DNA of 8,133 nt from Erysipelotrichaceae bacterium UBA3379 (GCA_002359025.1 DEPZ01000079.1:1317-9449); one strand, 5' to 3'; positions 1 through 5,898 are shown, counted from the stretch's first letter. Notes: generated from the letters alone by a model not told the origin. Numbers and translations: made by a program.

Positions 1-165
1 AAGATAAATAATGTCTTGAAAATCCATAAATCAAACTATGAAAGAATAAAATTGTTCCTGCCTCCCTTTCACTGCTCATTCATAAATGTTTTATGCCATC
101 AGTATACACATCAACAACATGTGTCCAATCTGACAATTGTGATAATTGATATAATAGCTCTTTTA
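1..165. other. Left-edge stretch without a supported gene
   Basis: This stretch lies downstream of the XRE regulator on the minus strand. No RNA gene, terminator or convincing CDS is visible. One minus-strand frame is open from about 196 to the window edge except for a single TGA at 82-80. Its first part could start at a TTG (169-167) that overlaps the XRE stop codon and would encode 29 residues. After the TGA an ATG (79-77) opens 26 codons running off the window. Neither start has a well-placed ribosome binding site, and I recognise no family in either peptide. It could be a short coupled ORF, the start of a gene cut by the window, a decayed gene, or chance. Confidence 0.3.
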
Positions 166-642
166 TCAAATATCCTGAGATTTTTTTAAAATTGCATTAA
201 AACCCGCTATAACAAAAGTCATCAATCCACAGAATATAAATGTAAATCCGATAGGCAACAAAAAGAAATTCTCATGGATCATCCCATTCACATCAATATA
301 TTCTACAGTTATCACCTTTAATAGAAAGCAGACAAAACCTAGTATTAATAATAAAGTTCCAACGCCCAATATAACCATATGTAATTGTGTTCTTCTGATA
401 TCACTTGCATCTTGCATTGACTTCTCAGTCATATTATTCATTGCATCCGATCCTAATAGCAATTCATCCAATGTAACAGAATATAATTGAGATATACGAA
501 TAATCAATGATATGTCAGGCAAGTTTTTGTTATTTTCCCAGTTGGAAATAGCCTGTCTTGAAACTTGCAGTTCCTTTGCCATATCTTCCTGTGTCAAATG
601 ATTTTCCTTTTTTATCTTCTTTATCTGTTTTCCAAAATCCAT
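166..642 (-). CDS. XRE-family transcriptional regulator with two C-terminal membrane helices
   Basis: Predicted 158-residue DNA-binding protein. Residues about 5-62 form an XRE/Cro-type helix-turn-helix: 'LTQEDMAKELQVSRQAISNW' (16-35) is the HTH core, and 'NLPDISLIIRISQLYSVTLDELL' follows as the typical end of the domain. After a short linker come two hydrophobic segments at about 88-110 and 125-150, so the protein is probably anchored in the cytoplasmic membrane with the HTH inside. The start at 642 is preferred to an in-frame ATG at 675, because GGGAGGA lies 10 bases upstream of 642 while nothing resembling a ribosome site precedes 675. It is a single-gene unit directly after the terminator of the CPBP protease gene. 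Proteins of this layout are usually repressors of neighbouring or own genes. The inducing signal is unknown, and sensing through the membrane part is inference. Confidence 0.85.
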   Translation of the reverse strand: MDFGKQIKKIKKENHLTQEDMAKELQVSRQAISNWENNKNLPDISLIIRISQLYSVTLDELLLGSDAMNNMTEKSMQDASDIRRTQLHMVILGVGTLLLILGFVCFLLKVITVEYIDVNGMIHENFFLLPIGFTFIFCGLMTFVIAGFNAILKKSQDI

Positions 643-652
643 ATTTATCCTA

Positions 653-659
653 TCCTCCC
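653..659 (-). promoter_or_regulatory. Ribosome binding site deciding the XRE start
   Basis: GGGAGGA on the minus strand lies 10 bases before the ATG at 642-640. The longer reading from 675 would place this site inside the coding sequence, which argues for the shorter protein. Confidence 0.65.
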
Positions 660-686
660 ATTGCAACCACATCATATACCAATAAA

Positions 687-715
687 ATTATAATTTATAG
701 CAAGGATATCTTGCT
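687..715 (-). promoter_or_regulatory. XRE promoter region with palindromic candidate operator
   Basis: A perfect TATAAT (692-687) is followed by the XRE gene. Just upstream lies a perfect inverted repeat, AGCAAG-ATATC-CTTGCT on the minus strand (715-699), with 6-base arms and a 5-base centre. No good -35 hexamer is present, and the palindrome occupies the place where the -35 and spacer would be. A dimeric HTH protein binding here would block polymerase, so autorepression by the XRE protein is a reasonable inference. Confidence 0.45.
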
Positions 716-778
716 CTTATAAATTATTTAGCGAGTATAAGTTTCTTTTCATGCTCTAACACTTATAAATTCTTTATA

Positions 779-803
779 CAAAAAAAGCTAGCGTTGCTAG
801 CTT
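779..803 (-). terminator. Intrinsic terminator of the membrane-protein operon
   Basis: On the minus strand the arms AAGCTAGC and GCTAGCTT (803-796 and 792-785) enclose a 3-base loop and run directly into a T-tract. The stop codon of the CPBP gene (TAG, 799-797) lies inside the 5' arm, so the hairpin begins before translation ends. Confidence 0.88.
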
Positions 804-1525
804 ATAAAAAGAATCAATAATATTGATATAAGATTATTAATAACATGTGTTGTTATAGGGACAAATATGTTATTACTTTTTTCATATAAATAGGATAATG
901 GTAAAGCCATAAAAAAGTATGAGAAGACTTGTAGCCATTCAGCCATATTACCTGCAAATATTGCCATCATAATATGCACAAATGCAAAGACAAAAGCTGT
1001 TAATAAATGAGCTAATACTCTATTATATTCATATAGCCATCCAAAGACAATTCCTCTAAATACAAACTCTTCTAATATAGGTGCCAATACAACTGTTGTT
1101 ATAATCATCAATATAGGCTTAGACTGTGTCATCATATTGATCATATTTTGATTTTGACTCACTGATGTTTCACCTAAAGCAACTGTAATCAATCCACCAA
1201 TCATACCTAACCCATATATAGCAAGAGGACCTATTAAACACCCATATAAAAGATGTGACTTGATATTCTTAAAATAATCTTTCCATTGTTCAACTATCAT
1301 ATCCTTTAAAATAAAGAATACAATAACCAACATAGCTAAATCCATAACAAAATTCAAATAAGCATTTGCAGTTAAATAGTCTAACTGTATTGGAAAATGC
1401 ATTAAAACAAACTTTAACAAGGCACTTAATATTAATGAGCCACAATACATATAGAGAGGAAGAATAATCAAAACAAACATAATTTTTGTTTGTTTTGATA
1501 TTCTTCTTGTAAACGTACTATTCAT
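797..1525 (-). CDS. CPBP-family intramembrane metalloprotease (CAAX protease / Abi)
   Basis: A 242-residue, very hydrophobic protein with several predicted membrane helices. It carries the conserved CPBP motifs: EEFVFRG at about 152-158 (EExxxR; E152, E153, R157), FVH at 182-184 (H184), and HVINN at 227-231 (H227, N231). In the family the glutamates and histidines form the active site within the membrane. Members process prenylated proteins in eukaryotes; in bacteria they include bacteriocin self-immunity proteins and proteases cleaving anti-sigma factors, so the substrate here is unknown. The ATG lies inside the end of the upstream DUF975 gene (8-base overlap, ATGAATAG), with AAAGGAAG upstream, which suggests translational coupling. 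It is the last gene of the operon, and its stop codon is embedded in the terminator. Adjacent XRE and DUF975 membrane proteins are possible partners, without direct evidence. Confidence 0.9.
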   Translation of the reverse strand: MNSTFTRRISKQTKIMFVLIILPLYMYCGSLILSALLKFVLMHFPIQLDYLTANAYLNFVMDLAMLVIVFFILKDMIVEQWKDYFKNIKSHLLYGCLIGPLAIYGLGMIGGLITVALGETSVSQNQNMINMMTQSKPILMIITTVVLAPILEEFVFRGIVFGWLYEYNRVLAHLLTAFVFAFVHIMMAIFAGNMAEWLQVFSYFFMALPLSYLYEKSNNIFVPITTHVINNLISILLILFIS

Positions 1526-2381
1526 AACTTTCTTCCTTTACATGATCATAACGATAGTATGCAATTTCTTCAAAGAATATTGCAAGTGATAATTGATATT
1601 TAGGCAAGAATACATAAATTGCAAACAATGCTCCTGCTCCAATAGCAATTAAGTTCCCTACAATTGGTATAAATTGAAGGAGTGATGATAACATTCCAAC
1701 AATAAATGCTTGTAAAATAAACCAACCAAAATAAGATAATTGCAATTTAATTAAATCTAGAACATGTCCTTTAATAAAACCAAATGATTCTTTGATTGCT
1801 GTCCATCCATACATTTGATATCTTTCTAATAAATATGGTGCTGCAAATAAATATGCTTGAATAATAAATACCACAACTGCAATAACAATAATAACAAGCA
1901 ATACATATAATACAAATATTGAAAACAAATTCGTAGCACTTGATAAGATAGCATTCGTTAAATTCATAGAACCACTCAATCCAGGTAGAATACCACCAAA
2001 GACTGTTCCAAAGAAAATGACACTTATAATGATAAACAATAAAGCCAATATTATTCCTATCGCATAAACAATCAATGCACTCAAGAAATATGTAGAAAAC
2101 AATTCTTTAAATCTTGTCAATCCTACCCATCCATCTTCATCTTTTAATGCGATTTCATTATGACGAACAACTTTCAAACTTGATACAATATATCCATGAG
2201 ACACTGAAATAAAAATAATACCTACAGCAATAGATATAAGTTTTACGAATATATTTCCTTCAGATGGAAATATATTTTTTACTAATTCCAATAACATGAG
2301 AATTAAAAATATTCTTCTTAATTTTTGTTGACTACCAGGCAACAAATCTTGTGCCCTTTGTTTTATACTTTTTATATTCAT
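1518..2381 (-). CDS. DUF975-family integral membrane protein
   Basis: A 287-residue polytopic membrane protein. The N-terminus ('SIKQRAQDLL', about 5-14) is a short basic amphipathic start typical of DUF975 proteins. Hydrophobic segments follow at about 23-37, 45-68, 98-125, 150-180, 213-235 and 238-262. Between them is the segment 'AAPYLLERYQMYGWTAIKES' (180-199), followed by 'GHVLDLIKLQLSYFGWFIL' (205-223), which matches the family pattern of a conserved membrane-proximal region followed by a helix containing FxGW. The family has no established biochemical function. The gene has its own promoter at the end of mazF and a good site (AAAGGAGTG) 8 bases before ATG. It overlaps the CPBP gene by 8 bases, so the two are probably made together. 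The assignment rests on recognised sequence style, not on a search. Confidence 0.75.
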   Translation of the reverse strand: MNIKSIKQRAQDLLPGSQQKLRRIFLILMLLELVKNIFPSEGNIFVKLISIAVGIIFISVSHGYIVSSLKVVRHNEIALKDEDGWVGLTRFKELFSTYFLSALIVYAIGIILALLFIIISVIFFGTVFGGILPGLSGSMNLTNAILSSATNLFSIFVLYVLLVIIVIAVVVFIIQAYLFAAPYLLERYQMYGWTAIKESFGFIKGHVLDLIKLQLSYFGWFILQAFIVGMLSSLLQFIPIVGNLIAIGAGALFAIYVFLPKYQLSLAIFFEEIAYYRYDHVKEESYE

Positions 2382-2406
2382 ATATTACACTCCTTTGTTG
2401 GTATTC

Positions 2407-2435
2407 ATTATACCATACTCATTACCTAATGTCTA
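2407..2435 (-). promoter_or_regulatory. Promoter for the DUF975-CPBP genes
   Basis: On the minus strand a -35 TAGACA (2435-2430, 5 of 6 to consensus) and -10 TATAAT (2412-2407, perfect) are 17 bases apart. The -10 is extended by TG (TGGTATAAT). The -35 lies in the last codons of mazF. Transcription would begin near 2400, giving a leader of about 20 bases before the DUF975 start. Confidence 0.65.
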
Positions 2436-2754
2436 AACTTGTCTTTACAGCCTGATTCACTTCTTCCATAACATCACTTGTTAAAACACCAAGTCTTTCA
2501 TCTATTCTTTTTTTATCAATAGTACGAATTTGTTCTAATAAAATCATTGACTTCTTTTCTAAAAATTCCACTTCAATGACAACATGTGTCGGTAAATGAT
2601 TTTTTGTCATTCTTGATGATATAGGTGCAACAATAACTGTTGTTGAATATCTGTTTCCTTTATTATTTTGTAAAATCAGTACAGGTCTATATCCCCCTTG
2701 TTCACTTCCCACAACTGGCGATAAATCAGCATAATAAACCTCTCCCCTATTCAT
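2422..2754 (-). CDS. MazF/PemK-family endoribonuclease toxin (EndoA-like), without adjacent antitoxin
   Basis: A 110-residue protein closely resembling Bacillus EndoA/NdoA. It shows 'GEVYYADLSPVVGSEQGGYR' (4-23), PVLILQN, LPTHVVI and 'LLEQIRTIDKKRI'. The family cleaves single-stranded mRNA at short specific sequences and stops growth. The catalytic arginine (EndoA Arg25) is present as R23; the position of EndoA Thr48 is a serine (S46 in PISS), a conservative change. MazF is normally preceded by a MazE-type antitoxin; here the gene upstream is a glycerophosphotransferase, 41 bases away, and no small ORF fits in the gap. AAGGAGGA lies 6 bases before ATG. A weak 5-base inverted repeat (2777-2790) sits in the gap, but no promoter is clear, so expression may depend on read-through from upstream. 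The antitoxin may be elsewhere in the genome or the gene may be kept for another reason. Confidence 0.93.
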   Translation of the reverse strand: MNRGEVYYADLSPVVGSEQGGYRPVLILQNNKGNRYSTTVIVAPISSRMTKNHLPTHVVIEVEFLEKKSMILLEQIRTIDKKRIDERLGVLTSDVMEEVNQAVKTSLDIR

Positions 2755-2795
2755 ATAGCTTCCTCCTTATTAGTACACTATATGAATAGTCAGTT

Positions 2796-3899
2796 CTATT
2801 TATGCAGTGAGTTCAAAAGAGAATTGATGAAATCAATGATACGCTTTGTACTTTTCCCATCTTGATAATCAAAAAAGATATCTTTGTTTGTTTCTATAAC
2901 TTCTTTATCAAAACAAACTGTTTTGATGACTTCTTGTATATCTTCTACACTTTTACAAATCGGATAATGTAAATCATTGATATCCACAAATACACCTAAA
3001 TCATTACAATAATCCTTATAATCAGGAACATATAAAAGAATTGGTTTTTGTAATATCATATAATCAAATATAATTGATGAATAATCAGAGATTAAGTAAT
3101 CACTTATACAAAACAATTCATGTGTATCTTCATGATTCATACATATAACTCTTGGATCACTATCTAAATGATGTTCACACATGAGAGGATGAAATTTATA
3201 AATAACCATATAATCTTCATCTAACCCACCTAATAATGTCTTTACATCAAAATCAATAGCTTCAAAACCTTTATAAATATTACCTCTAAATGTTGGAGCA
3301 TAGAGTATGATTTTCTTATTTTTTAATTCTGGATATTTTTCATACATCTTCTCTTTTGTAGACATGATCCAATGAGAATCAAACAAATGATCGGTTCTTG
3401 GTAATCCATATGGAAGTACAGATTGTCTATCTACACCAAAAGCCTGACTATATGCATCTTGCCAATATGTAGATGTTGCAAGTACATAATCATAATTTTG
3501 AATAGGATATTTTCTTTCTATCACATTTCCAAACTTCTTAATTGCTCCACATGCATGCCAGACTTGTATAACTTTGACATTCTTTGATTTAAAATGTGAA
3601 ACCACATAATTATTGTCATGTAATAAAATAACTTTTGATGTTCTTACATAATATAATTGTTTCATACAATTTATAAAATACAAAAATTGTCCCCATAGAT
3701 TTTTTTTATACTTTATTAAACATAGTTTAACATCATATTTTGTTAAGTCTAATGCATTATATATAAGTAGAAAATCTAAACTTAATTGATTTGATTCTAA
3801 TGAAATAAATGTAATTCTATTGTCTTTGACTTTCAACATTGATAAACAAAAAGCTTCGATATTTAAAATAATATTTAATATTAACTTTTGAATACCCAA
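2796..3899 (-). CDS. CDP-glycerol:glycerophosphotransferase family protein, TagB-like
   Basis: A 367-residue single-domain enzyme of the Glyphos_transf family, about the length of TagB. The motifs are in the usual order: 'VWHACGAIKKFG' (about 113-124; catalytic-type H115), YGLPRTD (164-170), APTFRGN (201-207), YKFHPL (234-239; H237), and 'SDYLISDYSSIIFDYMILQK' (266-285). Family members move glycerol-phosphate, or ribitol-phosphate, from a CDP donor onto a lipid-linked acceptor at the cytoplasmic face of the membrane in teichoic acid synthesis. Residues 1-20 are hydrophobic and could attach it to the membrane. The start is taken as TTG at 3899, because AAGGAG lies 8 bases upstream; a GTG nine bases earlier (3908) overlaps that site. 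It is probably the first gene of a minus-strand unit leading into mazF. The donor and acceptor cannot be read from the sequence. Confidence 0.88.
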   Translation of the reverse strand: MGIQKLILNIILNIEAFCLSMLKVKDNRITFISLESNQLSLDFLLIYNALDLTKYDVKLCLIKYKKNLWGQFLYFINCMKQLYYVRTSKVILLHDNNYVVSHFKSKNVKVIQVWHACGAIKKFGNVIERKYPIQNYDYVLATSTYWQDAYSQAFGVDRQSVLPYGLPRTDHLFDSHWIMSTKEKMYEKYPELKNKKIILYAPTFRGNIYKGFEAIDFDVKTLLGGLDEDYMVIYKFHPLMCEHHLDSDPRVICMNHEDTHELFCISDYLISDYSSIIFDYMILQKPILLYVPDYKDYCNDLGVFVDINDLHYPICKSVEDIQEVIKTVCFDKEVIETNKDIFFDYQDGKSTKRIIDFINSLLNSLHK

Positions 3900-3907
3900 A
3901 ATAATCA

Positions 3908-3913
3908 CTCCTT
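3908..3913 (-). promoter_or_regulatory. Ribosome binding site deciding a TTG start
   Basis: AAGGAG on the minus strand lies 8 bases before TTG (3899-3897). The G that ends the site is also the first base of the alternative GTG at 3908, so that earlier codon cannot use it. Confidence 0.65.
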
Positions 3914-3933
3914 CAATTAGATGAGTTCATTCT

Positions 3934-3963
3934 ATCATATTTCAATAAAATTGCCTATATCAT
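3934..3963 (-). promoter_or_regulatory. Weak promoter candidate for the TagB-like gene
   Basis: A -10 TATGAT (3939-3934, 5 of 6) has an ATGATA (3963-3958, 4 of 6) 18 bases upstream. It would start transcription about 3927, leaving a short leader before the ribosome site. In DNA this AT-rich a match of this quality can arise by chance. Confidence 0.3.
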
Positions 3964-3983
3964 GATTATCACTTTTTCACATA

Positions 3984-4012
3984 TTGTCATTAATAGTAAA
4001 ATTTGGTAAAAT
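3984..4012 (+). promoter_or_regulatory. Strong promoter for the nucleotidyltransferase gene
   Basis: TTGTCA (3984-3989) and TAAAAT (4007-4012) are separated by 17 bases. Each hexamer differs from consensus at one base. Transcription would start at about 4019, only some ten bases before the ribosome binding site, so there is no room for a leader control element. Confidence 0.75.
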
Positions 4013-4027
4013 AAACCTATGACATAT

Positions 4028-4034
4028 AAAGGAG
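4028..4034 (+). promoter_or_regulatory. Ribosome binding site deciding a TTG start
   Basis: AAAGGAG is directly adjacent to a TTG at 4035 and lies 9 bases before a second TTG at 4044. The first spacing is impossible for initiation and the second is normal, so 4044 is preferred. Confidence 0.7.
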
Positions 4035-4043
4035 TTGAAAATT

Positions 4044-4943
4044 TTGAAAGATGTAACATTAGTCGTCATGGCTGCTGGAATAGGGAGTAGATTTGGTGGC
4101 GGAATAAAACAATTAGAACCTATGGGACCTAATGGTGAAATCATCATGGATTACTCTATTCATGACGCAATGAAAGCAGGTTTCAATAAAGTTGTTTTCG
4201 TTATTAGAAAAGATTTAGAAAAGGACTTTGATGAAATTATTGGTCAAAGAATGAAAAAGAAGATACATGTAGAATATGCTTTCCAAGAATTAAATGATAT
4301 CCCTGAACAATACTTAGAAATATTTAAAGACAGAACAAAACCTTGGGGTACTGGTCAAGCTATTCTTGCATGTAAAGATTTGATTCATGAACCATTCTTA
4401 GTTATTAATGCTGATGATTATTATGGACAAGAATGCTATAAACATGCATACGAATACTTAACTTCAGACCATAATGATTCATTATTACCTTTATGTATGG
4501 TTGGATTTATTTTAAAAAACACATTAAGTGATAATGGTGGTGTAACAAGAGGAATCTGTCAAGTAAATGAAGATGGTTATCTAGATGATATTGTAGAAAC
4601 ACATAATATTGAAAAAAGAGATCATAAAGCATTTACTGGTGACAAAGAATTAAATTTAGAATCAGTTGTTTCTATGAATATGTGGGGACTTTATCCTGAA
4701 ATATTTGACATTCTAGAATCAGGATTCAATCAATTCTTAAGTTCTTTAGATGCAACAGATTTAAAATCTGAATACTTACTTCCAACAATCATTGGAGATT
4801 TATTACAAGAAAACAAAGTTCATGTTAAAGTATTAAAATCACATGATGAATGGTTTGGAGTTACATATAAAGAAGATAAAGATTACGTAAAAGAAAATAT
4901 TCAAAAACTTATTAATCAAGGTGTTTATCCAGAAAAATTATAG
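4044..4943 (+). CDS. NTP-transferase-family nucleotidyltransferase, substrate unknown
   Basis: A 299-residue cytoplasmic enzyme with the NTP_transferase fold. The N-terminus VMAAGIGSRFG (8-18) with K22 nearby is the phosphate-binding signature GxGxRxx...K, though the usual proline after F is absent. WGTGQA (101-106) and NADDYYG (122-128) follow; the aspartates of the latter would bind the catalytic metal. 'GVTYKEDKDYV' (272-282) closes the domain. The family transfers a nucleotide from an NTP to a sugar-phosphate or similar phosphate compound. The 'KQLEPMGPNGEIIMDYSI' stretch (22-39) marks an uncharacterised subgroup. It is too large for a TagD glycerol-phosphate cytidylyltransferase. It is the only plus-strand gene, divergent from a TagB-like transferase, so an activated precursor for a cell-surface polymer is a plausible but unproven role. 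Start TTG 4044 is chosen from ribosome-site spacing. Confidence 0.85.
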   Translation: MKDVTLVVMAAGIGSRFGGGIKQLEPMGPNGEIIMDYSIHDAMKAGFNKVVFVIRKDLEKDFDEIIGQRMKKKIHVEYAFQELNDIPEQYLEIFKDRTKPWGTGQAILACKDLIHEPFLVINADDYYGQECYKHAYEYLTSDHNDSLLPLCMVGFILKNTLSDNGGVTRGICQVNEDGYLDDIVETHNIEKRDHKAFTGDKELNLESVVSMNMWGLYPEIFDILESGFNQFLSSLDATDLKSEYLLPTIIGDLLQENKVHVKVLKSHDEWFGVTYKEDKDYVKENIQKLINQGVYPEKL

Positions 4944-4970
4944 GAGGTTGCTTGCAACCTCCTTTCGTTT
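4942..4970. terminator. Bidirectional intrinsic terminator between convergent genes
   Basis: The arms AGGAGGTTGC (4942-4951) and GCAACCTCCT (4954-4963) are perfectly complementary; the inner pairs would open to form a workable loop. On the plus strand it is followed by TTCGTTTTAT. On the minus strand it is followed by ATAATTTTTC, so it can also stop transcription from the toxin-antitoxin pair. The stop codon TAG (4941-4943) overlaps the first two bases of the stem. Confidence 0.85.
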
Positions 4971-5101
4971 TATAAGATAATCTTATTATGTATATTACAA
5001 GAATATTTAGAATACATTCAGGATTAGCTTCAAATATTCATCATCTATTTTATTACAGTGATAATAACTCAATTGTTCACTTATTTATTTTCAGATTTAT
5101 T

Positions 5102-5413
5102 TCATCTTGCTTTTGCAACCTTATATACAATTTCATCTGCTCTTAATCCAATGATAATAATTTGCATATAACTATTATCTTTAACAATTCTATATACAAT
5201 TCTTAATCCTGATGATTTTAATTTAATTTTAAAACATCCTGTCAAACCTATACCTTGTTTAAAACCTAAAGGCTTCCCATACCCGCCTTCATAAATTGAT
5301 ACAGGATTTTGAGAAACCTTTTTGATTGCCTTTTGAACAAGAATTCTTTGACTTCCATCTAAAGCTTTAAGATCCTCTAGAGCTTCTTCAAAATAGACTA
5401 TATTCCATTTCAT
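5102..5413 (-). CDS. RelE/ParE-family toxin of a type II toxin-antitoxin pair
   Basis: A 103-residue small basic protein. The segments YGKPLGF (45-51), 'GCFKIKLKSSGLRIVYRIV' (59-77) and 'IIIIGLRADEIVYKVAKAR' (85-103) are characteristic of RelE-type toxins. R71, R75 and the C-terminal Y97/R103 are candidates for the basic and aromatic residues that RelE toxins use. RelE members cut mRNA in the ribosome, while ParE members inhibit gyrase; the strongly basic character and the 'GLRIVYRI' pattern favour an RNase role, but this is not certain. The start codon overlaps the antitoxin stop by four bases (ATGA), the standard coupled arrangement. No dedicated terminator is seen before the bidirectional hairpin at 4942-4963. 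Confidence 0.88.
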   Translation of the reverse strand: MKWNIVYFEEALEDLKALDGSQRILVQKAIKKVSQNPVSIYEGGYGKPLGFKQGIGLTGCFKIKLKSSGLRIVYRIVKDNSYMQIIIIGLRADEIVYKVAKAR

Positions 5414-5736
5414 TCAAACTCTACCTCATCAAAGCCTTCTAAATCAGCTTCATCAATCCCAAGCTTACTATTCACTTCAGACATAGAATATGTTCTTTTT
5501 TCATTATTATTGTGATTCTCAATTCTTTCAACAGCTTTTGCACAATCAATAGAATCTTCTATTTCTGCCATCAAATTCATAAACTGATCTGGAGAAATCA
5601 GAACACATTCAGGCTCATTGTTTTTAAAGACAATCTTCACACCTGTTTCTTTAACTTCTTCAAATATTTTCCTTGCTTGACCTTTATTAAATTGTGAAAT
5701 AGAGACAGTATTTTTTAATAAAGTACTAATATCCAT
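5410..5736 (-). CDS. Phd/YefM-family antitoxin
   Basis: A 108-residue protein. The N-terminal half is a Phd/YefM DNA-binding domain: 'VSISQFNKGQARKIFEEV' (11-28), then 'GVKIVFKNNEPECVLISPDQ' (32-51) and FMNLMAEIED (52-61). The acidic C-terminal tail ('DEADLEGFDEVEFE', 95-108) would wrap and neutralise the toxin, and antitoxins of this type are degraded by cellular proteases. It precedes the RelE-family toxin, with a 4-base overlap. GAGGTG lies 7 bases before ATG. The antitoxin, alone or with the toxin, normally represses its own promoter; the palindrome at 5772-5793 is a good candidate operator. A short ORF on the opposite strand here is a shadow. Confidence 0.9.
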   Translation of the reverse strand: MDISTLLKNTVSISQFNKGQARKIFEEVKETGVKIVFKNNEPECVLISPDQFMNLMAEIEDSIDCAKAVERIENHNNNEKRTYSMSEVNSKLGIDEADLEGFDEVEFE

Positions 5737-5755
5737 AATTTATCACCTCATAGAT

Positions 5756-5784
5756 ATTATATGTTATTTTCTTAAATATATCTA
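5756..5784 (-). promoter_or_regulatory. Promoter of the toxin-antitoxin operon
   Basis: A perfect TATAAT (5761-5756) lies 17 bases downstream of TAGATA (5784-5779, 4 of 6). It precedes the antitoxin ribosome site by only a few bases. The weak -35 sits at the centre of a palindrome, as expected for a repressed promoter. Confidence 0.5.
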
Positions 5785-5793
5785 TATATTTAA
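5772..5793. promoter_or_regulatory. Palindromic candidate operator of the toxin-antitoxin pair
   Basis: TTAAATATA and TATATTTAA are perfect 9-base arms around TCTA. The palindrome covers the -35 of the operon promoter. Binding by the Phd/YefM antitoxin is inferred from position. The local sequence is very AT-rich, so chance must be considered. Confidence 0.45.
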
Positions 5794-5860
5794 CAATAAA
5801 TATACTAATAAATTTTACAACTAATTCCATTTTCATTTTATATTAATAATATTATTTTTT

Positions 5861-5892
5861 AAATTGATCATTTTAACATGACCTATCAATTT
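5861..5892. repeat. Imperfect AT-rich inverted repeat after the sulfotransferase gene
   Basis: AAATTGATCAT and ATGA...TCAATTT can pair as 7+4 base pairs with a 4-base bulge and a 6-base loop. It lies just after the sulfotransferase stop codon on the minus strand. No T-tract follows on that strand, so it is not a convincing intrinsic terminator; it could stabilise the 3' end or be incidental. Some read-through into the toxin-antitoxin operon is therefore possible. Confidence 0.3.
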
Positions 5893-5898
5893 ATTGTG

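Noticed and set aside
643..675. Longer XRE protein starting at 675
   Set aside because: No ribosome site precedes it, and the site before 642 would be coding; the extra residues do not resemble an XRE N-terminus.
2755..2795. Possible antitoxin gene before mazF
   Set aside because: The gap is only 41 bases and contains the ribosome site and a weak hairpin, with no usable reading frame.
4972..4986. Palindrome ATAAGAT-A-ATCTTAT after the bidirectional terminator
   Set aside because: Short, AT-rich, not next to a promoter; likely chance.
5512..5697. 61-codon plus-strand ORF
   Set aside because: It lies entirely inside the antitoxin gene on the opposite strand, and the antitoxin is supported by family motifs and a ribosome site.
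5861..5892. Terminator of the sulfotransferase gene
   Set aside because: The stem is AT-rich and bulged and lacks a T-tract on the minus strand; kept only as an inverted repeat.
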